Origin: Thalassospira sp. ER-Se-21-Dark | GTDB lineage: Bacteria; Pseudomonadota; Alphaproteobacteria; Rhodospirillales; Thalassospiraceae | Assembly (NCBI RefSeq): GCF_017922435.1 | Contig: NZ_VDEZ01000002.1 | Span: forward strand, 620,001 to 684,000 | Length of the DNA: 64,000 nt | Direction: 5' to 3' | Shown here: piece by piece, positions 26,242-35,654 of the stretch | Position numbering within the stretch: the stretch's first letter is position 1 | How the letters are laid out: the number at the start of each line of letters is the position of its first letter | Made by a program: the position numbers and the translations under genes | The notes under the pieces: generated by a model | Seen by the model: the letters and a program-made list of their open reading frames with translations, nothing else | Database searches by the model: none | What the model was told of the DNA's origin: nothing

Positions 26242-27642
26242 ATGCTGATTGAAGAATGCCCCTATATCGAGCCCGTTGATGCCTATGGCGCGTTTGCGCC
26301 ATTTGCCGATAGCCATTTTTTGGATTCAGGTGACCGTGACCGGTTCTCCTACATTGTCGTGTCGCCGCTGCATAAATTGACGGCGAAGAACGGGCAGGCG
26401 GTGCTGGATGGCTTTGAAGTTCCGGGAAACCCGTTTGACGTCCTTGGCGATCTGTTGGCGCGCTATCAGATTGAAGCGACGCAAGACCTGCCGCCGTTTC
26501 AGGGCGGTGCTGTTGGCTATTTTGGCTATGAGTTGGTGCATCAGACAGAGTTGTTGCCCACAGCACCCGACGACTGGCTTTCAATGCCGGACATGGCCGT
26601 CGGGATTTATGATCTGGTGATCGCATTTGACCAGATTGACCGGCGGATGTGGCTTATTTCCACCGGCATTCCAGAGACCGAAGGTCCAAAGCGCGATCAG
26701 CGTGCAAATGATCGTATGGCGTTGATCCGAAAGTATCTAAGACTTGCACGGCCGCTGATTGATACGCCCGCTGTGCCGCATGTACCAAACGTTTCGAACT
26801 GGCAGTCAAACTTTGATCGCGCCAGCTACAAGGCCGCCGTGCAGCGGGTAATTGATTACATCTTTGCCGGTGACATCTTTCAGGCCAACCTGTCGCAAAG
26901 CTTCCGCGCAGAATACGCAAGTGATGCCATCCCAAAGCGGTTCGACCTTTATCGTCGTTTGCGTAACATCAGTTCCGCGCCCTTCGGCGCATTCCTGAAT
27001 TTCGGGGATGTTACGGTGCTGTCAAATTCGCCAGAACGGTTCCTTAGGGTCAGAAACCGGCAGGTCGAAACCAAGCCGATCAAGGGCACAAGACCGCGTG
27101 GCGAGACACCGCTAAGCGATGCCGAACTGGCACAGGAATTAATGTTGTCGCCAAAGGATCGCGCAGAAAACGTTATGATCGTTGATCTTTTGCGTAATGA
27201 CCTGTCAAAAGTGAGTAATCCTCACAGTGTGAAAACACCGGTGATCTGCGCGTTGGAAAGCTATGCCAATGTGCATCATCTGGTGTCCACCGTGACAGGC
27301 GAACTGCGAGAAGGCAAAACGGCTGTTGATGCATTGCGTGCATGTTTCCCCGGTGGGTCGATCACTGGTGCACCGAAAATTCGCGCGATGGAGATTATTA
27401 CCGAGCTCGAGAAAACAACGCGCGGTGCGTATTGCGGTGCCATTGGCTATATCGGATTTGATGGGGCGATGGACACAAACATTGCCATCAGAACGCTTAG
27501 CGTAAATGGCGGCAAAATGGCGTTCAATGTTGGCGGCGGGATCGTTGCTGACAGCGACCCGGCAGCGGAATACGAGGAAACGCTTGTTAAAGCCGCCAAG
27601 ATGTTTGAGTTGTTCGGAATAAGTGCCGGGGATCTGCTATGA
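26242..27642 (+). CDS. pabB: Aminodeoxychorismate synthase component I
   Basis: A 466-residue chorismate-binding enzyme that aminates chorismate to 4-amino-4-deoxychorismate, the first step to p-aminobenzoate and folate. PabB is distinguished from TrpE by PIKGT (here PIKGTRPRGET) instead of PIAGT, supplying the catalytic Lys. The chorismate site GGSITGAPKIRAMEII and the C-terminal GGGIVADSDPAAEYEETL are intact. The last bases overlap pabA by 4, and pabC follows, giving a full PABA cluster. Confidence 0.95.
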   Translation: MLIEECPYIEPVDAYGAFAPFADSHFLDSGDRDRFSYIVVSPLHKLTAKNGQAVLDGFEVPGNPFDVLGDLLARYQIEATQDLPPFQGGAVGYFGYELVHQTELLPTAPDDWLSMPDMAVGIYDLVIAFDQIDRRMWLISTGIPETEGPKRDQRANDRMALIRKYLRLARPLIDTPAVPHVPNVSNWQSNFDRASYKAAVQRVIDYIFAGDIFQANLSQSFRAEYASDAIPKRFDLYRRLRNISSAPFGAFLNFGDVTVLSNSPERFLRVRNRQVETKPIKGTRPRGETPLSDAELAQELMLSPKDRAENVMIVDLLRNDLSKVSNPHSVKTPVICALESYANVHHLVSTVTGELREGKTAVDALRACFPGGSITGAPKIRAMEIITELEKTTRGAYCGAIGYIGFDGAMDTNIAIRTLSVNGGKMAFNVGGGIVADSDPAAEYEETLVKAAKMFELFGISAGDLL

Positions 27643-28226
27643 TCCTGCTGATTGATAATTATGATTCGTTCGTTTTCAATCTTGCCCGCTATCTTGAGGA
27701 ACTCGGACATGCGGTCAAGGTCGTACGAAATGATGAGATCACGGTGGCAGACGTTCGTGCCCTTAAACCGTTGGCGATCGTCTTTTCGCCGGGACCCTGC
27801 GGACCGGATGAGGCGGGAAACAGTCTGGAACTGATCAACGCGCTAAAAACCGAGTTTCCGATGCTTGGCGTCTGCCTTGGGCATCAGTCTATCGCCCAGG
27901 CATTCGGTGGAACGGTCAAGCGCGCAAAACGGCCGGTCCACGGGATGACATCATCGATCCGGCATAGCGGGGACGATTTGTTTGTTGGATTAAACAATCC
28001 TTTGCAAGTCACGCGATATCACTCGTTAATCGTTGATTTGCCAAATGATGGCACTTTGATCGAGACAGCAACAGGCCCGGACGGAGAAGTCATGGCATTT
28101 GCCCATGCGACCTTGCCGATTTACGGTGTTCAGTTCCATCCCGAGGCCGTGCTTACGGAACAGGGCCACGCGCTGTTGGCGAATTTTCTGAAACGTGCTT
28201 CCGGGCAGGGAGCCGATAACGATTAA
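27639..28226 (+). CDS. pabA: Aminodeoxychorismate synthase glutamine amidotransferase component
   Basis: A 195-residue class I glutamine amidotransferase with the Cys in GVCLGHQSIAQAFGG and the His-Glu pair in VQFHPEAVLTEQG. It supplies ammonia to PabB. N-terminal LLIDNYDSFVFNLARYL and SPGPCGPDEAG are standard. The sequence could equally be TrpG by itself, but its overlap with pabB and proximity to pabC support the PABA role; in some bacteria one subunit serves both enzymes. Confidence 0.95.
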   Translation: MILLIDNYDSFVFNLARYLEELGHAVKVVRNDEITVADVRALKPLAIVFSPGPCGPDEAGNSLELINALKTEFPMLGVCLGHQSIAQAFGGTVKRAKRPVHGMTSSIRHSGDDLFVGLNNPLQVTRYHSLIVDLPNDGTLIETATGPDGEVMAFAHATLPIYGVQFHPEAVLTEQGHALLANFLKRASGQGADND

Positions 28227-28239
28227 AAGGGACCAGGCT

Positions 28240-29097
28240 ATGCAGGTTTGGATGAATGGCAGTTTTCGTGATCTTGATGAAGCGTCCATTCCGGTAACGG
28301 ATCGTGGCTTCCTGCTGGGTGATGGTTTCTTTGAAACCATGCGTGCGCACGAAGGGAAAATTGCCTGGCTAGAAGCCCATATGGGACGGCTTGACCATCA
28401 TGCCGAGCTGATTGAGTTCCCCCTTGACCTGTTGCCCGAGACAGAAGAAGTCGCAGAAATCGTTGCCAAGCTGTTTGAGCAAATTCACCGCAAGGATGCG
28501 GTTGTTCGTATGACAGTGTCACGCGGCCCGGGCGAACGTGGATTGCTGCCACCGGGGTCGCCGGACCCGACCATCCTGATTACCGCCGAGCCCTTTGATC
28601 CGCTTGACCCGAATATCGGGCTGACCCTGGCGACGTCACAGAAGGTGCGCCGAAACCCGCATTCGGTCGCGGGCAGCATCAAAAGCACCAACTATATGGA
28701 TAACATCGCGGCCAAACAGGAAGTACAGAGATACGGTGCACAAGACGCGCTTATTCTGTCGGCTGATGGCCATGTGGCAGAAACGACGGTCGCCAATCTG
28801 TTCGGGATTATCGGCGAAGCCCTTTGGACGCCGGATGAGGATACCGGGATCCTTTGTGGACTTGCCCGCGATTACGTGCTGCAAGTTGCCGAAGAATCCG
28901 AGATTGAAGTGACTTTCGAACCGAAGGCACCAGAAGAGCTCAAAGAGTTCGATGCCGTGTTTACCGCCAATGCACTGCAGGGGCTGCGCGTTGTTGACCG
29001 AGTTGATGGCTATGTTGTCGGTGTACCGGCGAAAACCTTCTTTACCGACCTTGCACTAAGGGTGGAAGCGGAGCTATGCGATGGTATAGTAATTTAG
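28240..29097 (+). CDS. pabC: Aminodeoxychorismate lyase / class IV aminotransferase-fold enzyme
   Basis: A 285-residue PLP enzyme of fold type IV. GFLLGDGFFETMR, VRMTVSRGPGERGL, the catalytic Lys in SIKSTNYMDNIAAKQE, and ALILSADGHVAETTVANLF mark the branch with PabC and D-amino-acid or branched-chain aminotransferases. The position 13 bases after pabA favours aminodeoxychorismate lyase, which releases pyruvate and p-aminobenzoate. The ATG at 28240 follows AAAAGGGAC. Confidence 0.9.
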   Translation: MQVWMNGSFRDLDEASIPVTDRGFLLGDGFFETMRAHEGKIAWLEAHMGRLDHHAELIEFPLDLLPETEEVAEIVAKLFEQIHRKDAVVRMTVSRGPGERGLLPPGSPDPTILITAEPFDPLDPNIGLTLATSQKVRRNPHSVAGSIKSTNYMDNIAAKQEVQRYGAQDALILSADGHVAETTVANLFGIIGEALWTPDEDTGILCGLARDYVLQVAEESEIEVTFEPKAPEELKEFDAVFTANALQGLRVVDRVDGYVVGVPAKTFFTDLALRVEAELCDGIVI

Positions 29098-29153
29098 GTT
29101 GAGTTCACCACTTTAGTGACGTATGTTCAGCTGCAATTCAAACTGGAATGCAT

Positions 29154-30431
29154 ATGAACGCGCACACCACCAAACCACCTGTCACAATCAATCGCTTTGT
29201 CGAAAGCCTGCGTAAAAACGCGGCCAAAGGCAAAGCGATTTCGTTTGGAATCCTGAATATTCCGGCCGACTTGCGTCTTGGTACTGATGACTATCAGGCC
29301 ATTACCCGGGATGCTTTCCACAATCTCCCCGAGAACACCAAGGTCCATCGCCTGGAAAACGCCATGGTGGCTTTTGTGCATGCAGGATCGTGGACCAACG
29401 ACGACAACACCTTTGTCGAGCATATCCGGGAAATTTTGACCGACGTGCTGGACCGTCAGGGTCTTGGCCATATTCCTTCCAATCTCTGGAACCGCTTTGA
29501 ATGGCCCAAAGATCAGGAGAAGTTGGCAGATTTACTCGGCATCACACTTGCAGAAAGACCAAGCAGTGACGTTTCCGTGCGCTTTGATATGGCTGATATG
29601 CTGCGTGGCGCGATCACGACAGAGGCTGTATTTGACTCTTGCCGACGCCAAGCCATCGTCTGTTTTGATGACACCCGACGCGAGGTGTTAGGCCACGAGA
29701 TCTATTGTTCGCTTGATTACCTGCGCCAAAACCATCTTGCCAGTTTCCTGTTGGAAGGGCCGGGAGAGATTGAAATCCTGTCGCGTGTTTTGGATGAAAA
29801 AGTCATGGATGTGACGGCAGCACTGGCACCGTCCATTTTGCCAGACCGACTGCATTTGAACATGCAAATCCAGACCGTTCACAGCGACAAGTTTACCGAT
29901 TTCATCGCCGAACATGACGGTAAACTGATCGAAAACATGGCCATCGAATTTTCCATGGAGAACGCGATCGCAAACTGGTGGGAATTTGAAGACGCGTGCG
30001 AGCTCCTTCATTCCTTGGGAATACAGGTTGGTCTTGACCGTATCACGTTGCCCGCACTCGAATTTCTGTCGCCGCGCAAGATGAATGTCGATTTCATCAA
30101 GGTCATATGGGATCAGAACATTGTCGGATCGCGTCGCGCAGAAGTCGCCGAAAGACTGCGAGAGTTTGCTGTTTTGTTTGCCGACCGCAGCCTGATCCTT
30201 ACACGGTGCGACAGCCGAACGGCGCTTCGCATGGGCCGCAGTCTGGGGGTGGATGTCTTTGAAGGCAGCTATATTGACGCGATGCTTGGCAGCTATCTTC
30301 ATCGGGAATGCAAATCCAAAAGCAGATCATCGGACAAAAAATGCGCCGTTTGCCAATGGGCGCCGCGCGAAGCCCGGAATAACGGATGCGATTTCCATTT
30401 CCGTGCAGGCAAATTGCTTTCAGACATTTAA
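29154..30431 (+). CDS. Degenerate EAL-domain protein with C-terminal cysteine cluster
   Basis: A 425-residue protein whose C-terminal half follows the EAL c-di-GMP phosphodiesterase fold but with decayed motifs. The EAL position reads EIY (VLGHEIYCSLDYLR), the DDFG loop reads LDRIT, and the late EGVE loop reads LTRCDS, while a Lys (FIKVIWD) and the final EG remain. It is therefore probably not catalytic and could bind a nucleotide or protein. After the domain comes a tail with four cysteines and a His (ECKS, CAVC, GCDFH) that could bind zinc. The N-terminal 150 residues are unrecognised. ATG 29154 is preferred over 29148 because TGGA lies too close to the latter. Confidence 0.65.
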   Translation: MNAHTTKPPVTINRFVESLRKNAAKGKAISFGILNIPADLRLGTDDYQAITRDAFHNLPENTKVHRLENAMVAFVHAGSWTNDDNTFVEHIREILTDVLDRQGLGHIPSNLWNRFEWPKDQEKLADLLGITLAERPSSDVSVRFDMADMLRGAITTEAVFDSCRRQAIVCFDDTRREVLGHEIYCSLDYLRQNHLASFLLEGPGEIEILSRVLDEKVMDVTAALAPSILPDRLHLNMQIQTVHSDKFTDFIAEHDGKLIENMAIEFSMENAIANWWEFEDACELLHSLGIQVGLDRITLPALEFLSPRKMNVDFIKVIWDQNIVGSRRAEVAERLREFAVLFADRSLILTRCDSRTALRMGRSLGVDVFEGSYIDAMLGSYLHRECKSKSRSSDKKCAVCQWAPREARNNGCDFHFRAGKLLSDI

Positions 30432-30460
30432 ACCACAAGGTTTTAAGGGTTTTATGGCGT

Positions 30461-30489
30461 TTGACAACACTGGCGCGCTTTCATAAAGT
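30461..30489 (+). promoter_or_regulatory. Promoter of the FMN riboswitch-ribB transcript
   Basis: TTGACA and TAAAGT are spaced by 17 bases, about 50 bases before the FMN aptamer. Confidence 0.7.
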
Positions 30490-30539
30490 GCGCGTGTTGA
30501 TCAATTGTGGTTAACGTTTGTCGTTGAAACACGGCGCTT

Positions 30540-30687
30540 ATTCTCAGGGCAGGGTGAAAATCCCGACCGGCGGTAAACCAGTTTTGGTAAGCCCGCGAGC
30601 GCCCACAGGTCGCAAGATTTTTGGGGTCAGCAGATCCGGTGAGATTCCGGAGCCGACGGTAACAGTCCGGATGGGAGAGGATAAAGC
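30540..30687 (+). promoter_or_regulatory. FMN riboswitch (RFN element)
   Basis: The RFN blocks appear in order: CAGGGCAGGGTGAAA, TCCCGACCGGCGGTAA, AAGCCCGCGAGCG, GGTCAGCAGATCCGGTGAGA, TTCCGGAGCCGACGGTAACA and GTCCGGATGGGAGAGGATAA. It precedes ribB by about 130 bases, so FMN should repress ribB expression. Confidence 0.97.
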
Positions 30688-30818
30688 GTGACGGTCGTGA
30701 CAGGAACGCTTTGGCGTGACTGGTATGCCGTCTGCCTGCGACCGCATTGTGACATTTGTCGCAAAGCGGGCCTTTCTTTGTTGCCCTGGTTCGTAAGCCC
30801 CATCCGTAGAGGACGGTT

Positions 30819-31487
30819 ATGAATCAGAGTATTAAAAAACAATCCGATCTGTCGATCTTTGGCGATCCGCATGCGCGCATGGAACGTGCGCTTGATGATC
30901 TGCGCCAGGGAAAAGGTGTTCTGGTTGTTGACGATGAAGATCGCGAAAATGAAGGCGATCTGATCTTTTCAGCAGAAAATCTGACCAATGAACAAATGGC
31001 GATGCTCATCCGCGATTGTAGCGGTATCGTCTGCCTGTGCCTGACCGACGAGAAGGCCACAGAACTTGAACTGCCGCCCATGGTTGCTGACAACACATCC
31101 AGCATGGGGACCGGTTTCACCGTCACCATTGAAGCCAAGGTTGGTGTCACAACCGGTGTATCGGCCGCTGATCGTGTCACCACGGTAAAAACGGCCATCG
31201 CTGATGATGCAAAACCGAGTGATCTGGCGCGTCCGGGCCATGTCTTTCCGCTGCGTGCGCGCCCGGGCGGTGTTCTTGAACGTCGCGGCCATACCGAGGG
31301 TACGGTTGATCTGATGCGTCTGGCAGGGTTCAAGCCGGCTGGCGTGCTGTGTGAAGTCACCAATCCGGATGGCACCATGGCGCGGCTGCCGGAACTGATC
31401 GAATATGCCAAGACCCACGATATGGTCGTGATCAGCATCGAGGATATCGTCGCGTATCGCATGGCGATGAAGCAGGCGGCTGAATAA
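30819..31487 (+). CDS. ribB: 3,4-dihydroxy-2-butanone-4-phosphate synthase
   Basis: A 222-residue enzyme that converts ribulose 5-phosphate to dihydroxybutanone phosphate for riboflavin. The acidic active loop [12 protein letters not shown], then [41 protein letters not shown] and the C-terminal [13 protein letters not shown] are all present. No GTP cyclohydrolase II domain is fused, unlike RibBA. The FMN riboswitch upstream and GAGGA ribosome site confirm regulation and start. A terminator follows, so it is transcribed alone. Confidence 0.97.
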   Translation: MNQSIKKQSDLSIFGDPHARMERALDDLRQGKGVLVVDDEDRENEGDLIFSAENLTNEQMAMLIRDCSGIVCLCLTDEKATELELPPMVADNTSSMGTGFTVTIEAKVGVTTGVSAADRVTTVKTAIADDAKPSDLARPGHVFPLRARPGGVLERRGHTEGTVDLMRLAGFKPAGVLCEVTNPDGTMARLPELIEYAKTHDMVVISIEDIVAYRMAMKQAAE

Positions 31488-31513
31488 AGCCAATCTGTTG
31501 CCATTGATAAAAG

Positions 31514-31547
31514 AAAAGGGCCGCATCCTGATAGGTGCGGCCCTTTT
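31514..31547. terminator. Terminator after ribB
   Basis: AAAAGGGCCGCA / TGCGGCCCTTTT stem with a loop of about 10 bases; it can also serve the converging xth gene. Confidence 0.88.
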
Positions 31548-31570
31548 GCTGTTTTGGTGATCGAACGTGA

Positions 31571-32350
31571 TCAGTCGTCAATCATGCACCAGACCGGTGT
31601 GTGATCAGATGCCTTTTCCTTGCCGCGTGGCTCCCGGTCGATGTCCGATGCGCTCAGACGGTCTGCCGCCGCCGGGGTCAGAAGGAGGTGGTCAATACGA
31701 AGACCGTTATCCTTGTTCCAGGCACCGGCGCGATAGTCCCACCAGCTATATTGATGACCTTTCGGGTTGAAGGTCCGGAACGCGTCGGTAAAGCCCATAT
31801 TCATCATGGTGCGCAGGCGTTTGCGTTCAACCGTTGTGCACAGCACCCTTTCGCGCAGTTTCACCGGGTCATAGACGTCCATGTCATCGGGCGCGATGTT
31901 GTAATCGCCGCCCATGACAGCGGCGTCACCACTGGCACGAATTTTCTCAAACCGGGTGATCAGGCGATCTAGGAAGTTCAGTTTGTAATCAAACTTTTCG
32001 TCGCCAACGGCCGTTCCCATTGGAACATAGATCGACGCAACCCGGACCGGCCGATTGGATCCGATGGTTGCCTCGATATAGCGGGCCTGTTCGTCATCAT
32101 CGTTGCCGGGCAGGCCGCGTTCGACATCTTCGATCGGGAATTTGGAAAGGATCGCAACGCCGTTATAGGTCTTTTGACCGTGAATGGCGATGTTGTAACC
32201 AAGGTCCTCGATCTCCATCGCGGGAAACGCGTCATCAACCGTCTTGGTTTCCTGTAACAGGACCACATCGGGTTTCCCGTCCTGCAGCCAGTCAAGAATG
32301 TTTGGCAGGCGTGCCTTGATCGAGTTGACATTCCAGGTGGCGATTTTCAT
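31571..32350 (-). CDS. xth: Exodeoxyribonuclease III
   Basis: A 259-residue AP endonuclease and 3' exonuclease of base excision repair. WNVNSIKARL at the start, VLLQETK (the metal-binding Glu), GGDYNIAPDD, and the C-terminal GLRIDHLL and ASDHTPV with the catalytic His are all present. It is transcribed in the same direction as erpA but a palindromic terminator lies between, so co-transcription may be partial. Confidence 0.96.
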   Translation of the reverse strand: MKIATWNVNSIKARLPNILDWLQDGKPDVVLLQETKTVDDAFPAMEIEDLGYNIAIHGQKTYNGVAILSKFPIEDVERGLPGNDDDEQARYIEATIGSNRPVRVASIYVPMGTAVGDEKFDYKLNFLDRLITRFEKIRASGDAAVMGGDYNIAPDDMDVYDPVKLRERVLCTTVERKRLRTMMNMGFTDAFRTFNPKGHQYSWWDYRAGAWNKDNGLRIDHLLLTPAAADRLSASDIDREPRGKEKASDHTPVWCMIDD

Positions 32351-32383
32351 TCGGGCCTCGGCTTTTTGGGTGTTTGGTCAAAC

Positions 32384-32416
32384 AAAACGGGGTTCGCCAA
32401 TAACGAACCCCGTTTT
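32384..32416. terminator. Palindromic terminator between erpA and xth
   Basis: AAAACGGGGTTCG / CGAACCCCGTTTT stem, 13 bp, symmetric for both strands. Confidence 0.85.
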
Positions 32417-32439
32417 ATAAATCGGTTTGTCGATCCGGA

Positions 32440-32781
32440 TCAAATCGAGAAACTTGATCCGCAGCCGCATGAAGAGGTGGCATTCGGATTGTTCACACGA
32501 AAAGCAGAGCCAACCAGCTCACGCACGAAATCAATCTCTGCACCGCCGAGAAGATCCAGCGATACTTCGTCGATCACCATTTTCGCTCCGTGGTTTTCGA
32601 AGATACGATCTTCGTCAGTGGTGTCTGAATCGAGCGAGAACTCATACTGGAACCCACTGCAACCGCCGCCAGACACCTGCAAACGCAGCATGGTGTTCGC
32701 AGCACCTTCGCTGGCAATCAGTTCCTGAATGCGTTTTGCAGCACTTTCAGTCATTTGAACTTGCCGAGAAGAATCGGTCAT
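32440..32781 (-). CDS. erpA: Iron-sulfur cluster insertion protein ErpA
   Basis: A 113-residue A-type Fe-S carrier. The three cluster-binding cysteines are in SGGGCSGFQYEF and the C-terminal CGCGSSF. It delivers [2Fe-2S] or [4Fe-4S] clusters to target enzymes. The C-terminal ATSSCGCGSSFSI form is typical of ErpA/IscA2. Ribosome site AAGGAGTG is strong. It diverges from argS. Confidence 0.95.
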   Translation of the reverse strand: MTDSSRQVQMTESAAKRIQELIASEGAANTMLRLQVSGGGCSGFQYEFSLDSDTTDEDRIFENHGAKMVIDEVSLDLLGGAEIDFVRELVGSAFRVNNPNATSSCGCGSSFSI

Positions 32782-33014
32782 TCAACACTCCTTGGTCTTG
32801 TCCTGCCGGGGCAGGTGTGTTTGCGATCCTTGATCACATCATAGCATGATCCGAACGCAGTATTTGAGTCAGTATTTAGCGCGCATGGCTGAAATGTCAA
32901 AACCTGTAATCACTCCAAACAAGGGTGACTTGCGTTTTGAGGTGAAATGGCTCAAAACAGGCGCCAGTCAATTGGCCGGTCCGGTCAGAACCAGAAATTA
33001 CAAAGTTCCAAGTC
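32782..33014. other. Divergent intergenic region between erpA and argS
   Basis: This 233-bp stretch contains the inverted repeat TTTTGAG-N9-CTCAAAA at 32935-32957. In many relatives, as I recall, a dgt-type dNTPase gene precedes argS; no such gene is present here. Confidence 0.5.
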
Positions 33015-34766
33015 ATGAATGTTTTCAGCCTGTTGAAAAGCGACATCGAGAATCAGATTCTCGCCCTTGAAAAAGACGGTGTTCTCCCTGCGGGAACCGA
33101 CACTTCACGTGTCACGGTGGAGCCGCCGCGCGATGCGTCTCATGGGGATGCCGCAACAAATGCGGCGATGTTGCTTTCAAAGGCTGCTGGCATGAAGCCG
33201 CGTGATCTGGCGGAAAAGCTGGCTGAAAAACTGCGTGGCCTTGATCACATCGAAGAAGTCGAGATTGCTGGCCCGGGTTTCATCAATTTGCGGATGGCCG
33301 AGCGGTTCTGGCTTTCACAGATCAGCCAGATTCTTGAAGTCGGCACTGCCTATGGCAATAGCGACCTTGGCAAAGGCGAAAAGATCAACGTCGAATATGT
33401 TTCGGCAAACCCGACCGGCCCGATGCATGTCGGCCATTGCCGTGGGGCGGTTGTTGGTGACGTGCTTGCCAACTTGCTTGCAAAGGCGGGCTACGCCGTT
33501 ACCAAGGAATATTACACCAATGATGCCGGTGCGCAGGTGGATGTTCTCGCACGGTCGCTTCATTTACGCTATCGCGAAGCCCTTGGCGAAGAGATCAGTG
33601 AAATTCCGCAAGGCCTGTATCCGGGGGATTATCTTGTCGCGCCGGGCAAAAAGCTGGCGGAACGCGATGGTGACAAGTGGCAGAATGCCCCGGAAGATGA
33701 ATGGCTTGAAGAGTTTCGTGCTTTCGCCATCGTCGAGATGATGGCCCTGATCAAGGAAGACCTTCGTCTTCTTGGTGTTTCCCATGATGTTTTCACATCC
33801 GAAGACGGCTTGGTGAAGGCGGGCAAGGTCCAGTCGGCCTTTGAACATCTTGAGAAAAAAGGTGACATCTATGTCGGTGTTCTGGAACCGCCAAAAGGCA
33901 AGAAGCCGGATGACTGGGAACCGCGCCCGCAAACCTTGTTCCGTGCAACAGAATTTGGCGATGATGTCGATCGGCCTTTGAAAAAGTCCGATGGCAGTTG
34001 GACCTATTTTGCGTCCGACATCGCCTATCACTTTGATAAGTACGAGCGCGGCTTTAACCTGATGATCGACATCTTTGGTGCCGACCATGGCGGGTATGTC
34101 AAGCGGATGAAGGCGGCCACCAAGGCGATCACACACGGCGAGGGCGACCTTGATGTCAAGCTTTGCCAACTTGTCAGCCTGTTTGACAATGGCGAGCCGG
34201 TCAAAATGTCGAAACGTGCCGGAACGTTCGTCACCCTGCGTGACGTGGTTGAGCGCGTTGGCAAGGATGTCGTGCGTTTCATCATGCTGACCCGCAAGAA
34301 TGATGCCGCACTTGAATTCGATTTTGCCAAGGTGACCGAACAGTCCAAGGACAACCCGGTTTTCTATGTTCAGTATGCGCATGCACGTGTGAATTCGGTC
34401 TTCCGTCAGGCGGCAGAAGCCTTCCCGGGACAAGACCTGTCGGAGAAGACGCTGGCGACCGCGGACCTGTCACTGCTGAGTTCAGAAGATGAAAAGCTTC
34501 TGGTGCGCCGCATGGCTGAATGGCCGCGGATTATCGAACAGGCGGCCGTTGCCCATGAACCGCATCGCATTGCCTTTTTCCTGACAGAAATTGCCGCAGA
34601 ATTCCATGCATTGTGGAACAAGGGACGTGACAACACCGCGCTGCGCTTCATCATTGCCGATGATTTGCCAGCGACTCTGGCACGTCTTGCGATGATCCGT
34701 GCCGTTGCCACGGTCATTGCTTCCGGTCTTGAGGTTGTGGGCGTTACGCCTGTTGAGGAGATGTAA
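33015..34766 (+). CDS. argS: Arginyl-tRNA synthetase
   Basis: A 583-residue class I synthetase. It has the N-terminal Arg-tRNA additional domain, the HIGH-type motif in [17 protein letters not shown], the KMSKR motif ([17 protein letters not shown]) and the C-terminal DALR anticodon-binding domain. It begins a tightly packed operon: the SPOR protein starts 3 bases after the stop. The ATG reading MNVFSLLK is supported by homology of the N-terminal domain. Confidence 0.98.
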   Translation: MNVFSLLKSDIENQILALEKDGVLPAGTDTSRVTVEPPRDASHGDAATNAAMLLSKAAGMKPRDLAEKLAEKLRGLDHIEEVEIAGPGFINLRMAERFWLSQISQILEVGTAYGNSDLGKGEKINVEYVSANPTGPMHVGHCRGAVVGDVLANLLAKAGYAVTKEYYTNDAGAQVDVLARSLHLRYREALGEEISEIPQGLYPGDYLVAPGKKLAERDGDKWQNAPEDEWLEEFRAFAIVEMMALIKEDLRLLGVSHDVFTSEDGLVKAGKVQSAFEHLEKKGDIYVGVLEPPKGKKPDDWEPRPQTLFRATEFGDDVDRPLKKSDGSWTYFASDIAYHFDKYERGFNLMIDIFGADHGGYVKRMKAATKAITHGEGDLDVKLCQLVSLFDNGEPVKMSKRAGTFVTLRDVVERVGKDVVRFIMLTRKNDAALEFDFAKVTEQSKDNPVFYVQYAHARVNSVFRQAAEAFPGQDLSEKTLATADLSLLSSEDEKLLVRRMAEWPRIIEQAAVAHEPHRIAFFLTEIAAEFHALWNKGRDNTALRFIIADDLPATLARLAMIRAVATVIASGLEVVGVTPVEEM

Positions 34767-34769
34767 GAG

Positions 34770-35654
34770 ATGAGCGAAGAACACGGTGCCGACCTTCATG
34801 CAGAGCGCGCAGATCATTACGGATCAGAAAAGCCCGCCAGCAAGAGCATGATCAAAGGGCTGGCTACCGTGTTTCTTGGCGTTGTCGTGGTTGGTGGCGC
34901 GCTGGGCGGGGCAGGTTACTGGTTTTATAATCAGGGCCAACCCATTCAGGACGATGGCAATTTGCCGATCCTGCTTCCTGATCCATCACCGATCAAAATT
35001 CGACCGGAAGATCCGGGGGGAATGGAAGTTCCCCACCGTGAAACGACAGTCTACGACCAGCTAAGCGACGTTGATCCGGATGCAAATGTCGTGTTGCAGG
35101 AACTTCCCGATATGCCGCGCGCACCGGAAGTCTCGGCAACGCCCAAGGCAGCCCAGCCAAATCCAACGGACGAGGCACCGGCAGATGCGGGCGCAACCGA
35201 AACAGCGGATGCACCGCAAGCGACCGAAGCCGACGGCAATGCTGAGCCTGCTGTTAAAGCGCCGGAAATTGCAGCTCCTGAATTGACTGACGCCGAGAAG
35301 GCTGTTGCCGCTGCTGAAAACCGCACGACCGAAGCCCCGGCCAAGGAGCAAGCATCAACAGAACCGGCACCAGCACCGAAGACAACGGCCGCGGCTCCTG
35401 CGTCGGGCGCATTCCGTGTCCAGCTGGCTTCGGTCCGCGAAGAAAGCGGGGCGACTGCTGAATGGAAACGGTTGTCTTCGAAAAACAAAGACTTGCTTGG
35501 TAATCTTGAGATGTTTGTGCAACGTATTGAGATCGAAGGCAAAGGTGTCTTCTATCGGTTGCAGGCAGGCCCGCTTGGCGATACCGGGGCTGCAGAAAAG
35601 CTTTGTGCGGATTTGAAAGAACGCAATGTGGGGTGCCTCATTGTCCGGCCTTGA
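34770..35654 (+). CDS. SPOR domain cell-envelope protein
   Basis: A 294-residue bitopic protein: a short cytoplasmic start, one membrane helix at about 29-52, a long periplasmic linker rich in Ala, Pro and Glu, and a C-terminal SPOR domain (about 215-294; FRVQLASVREESGATAEWKRL ... YRLQAGPLGDTGAAEKLC). SPOR domains bind denuded septal glycan, so it should gather at the division site. The reported neighbours argS and nagZ form a conserved cluster. A cysteine-containing C-terminus is usual. Confidence 0.92.
   Translation: MSEEHGADLHAERADHYGSEKPASKSMIKGLATVFLGVVVVGGALGGAGYWFYNQGQPIQDDGNLPILLPDPSPIKIRPEDPGGMEVPHRETTVYDQLSDVDPDANVVLQELPDMPRAPEVSATPKAAQPNPTDEAPADAGATETADAPQATEADGNAEPAVKAPEIAAPELTDAEKAVAAAENRTTEAPAKEQASTEPAPAPKTTAAAPASGAFRVQLASVREESGATAEWKRLSSKNKDLLGNLEMFVQRIEIEGKGVFYRLQAGPLGDTGAAEKLCADLKERNVGCLIVRP

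Noticed and set aside
32846-33070. Plus-strand frame overlapping the start of argS
   Set aside because: No ribosome site or family resemblance; it overlaps the ArgS N-terminus in another frame.
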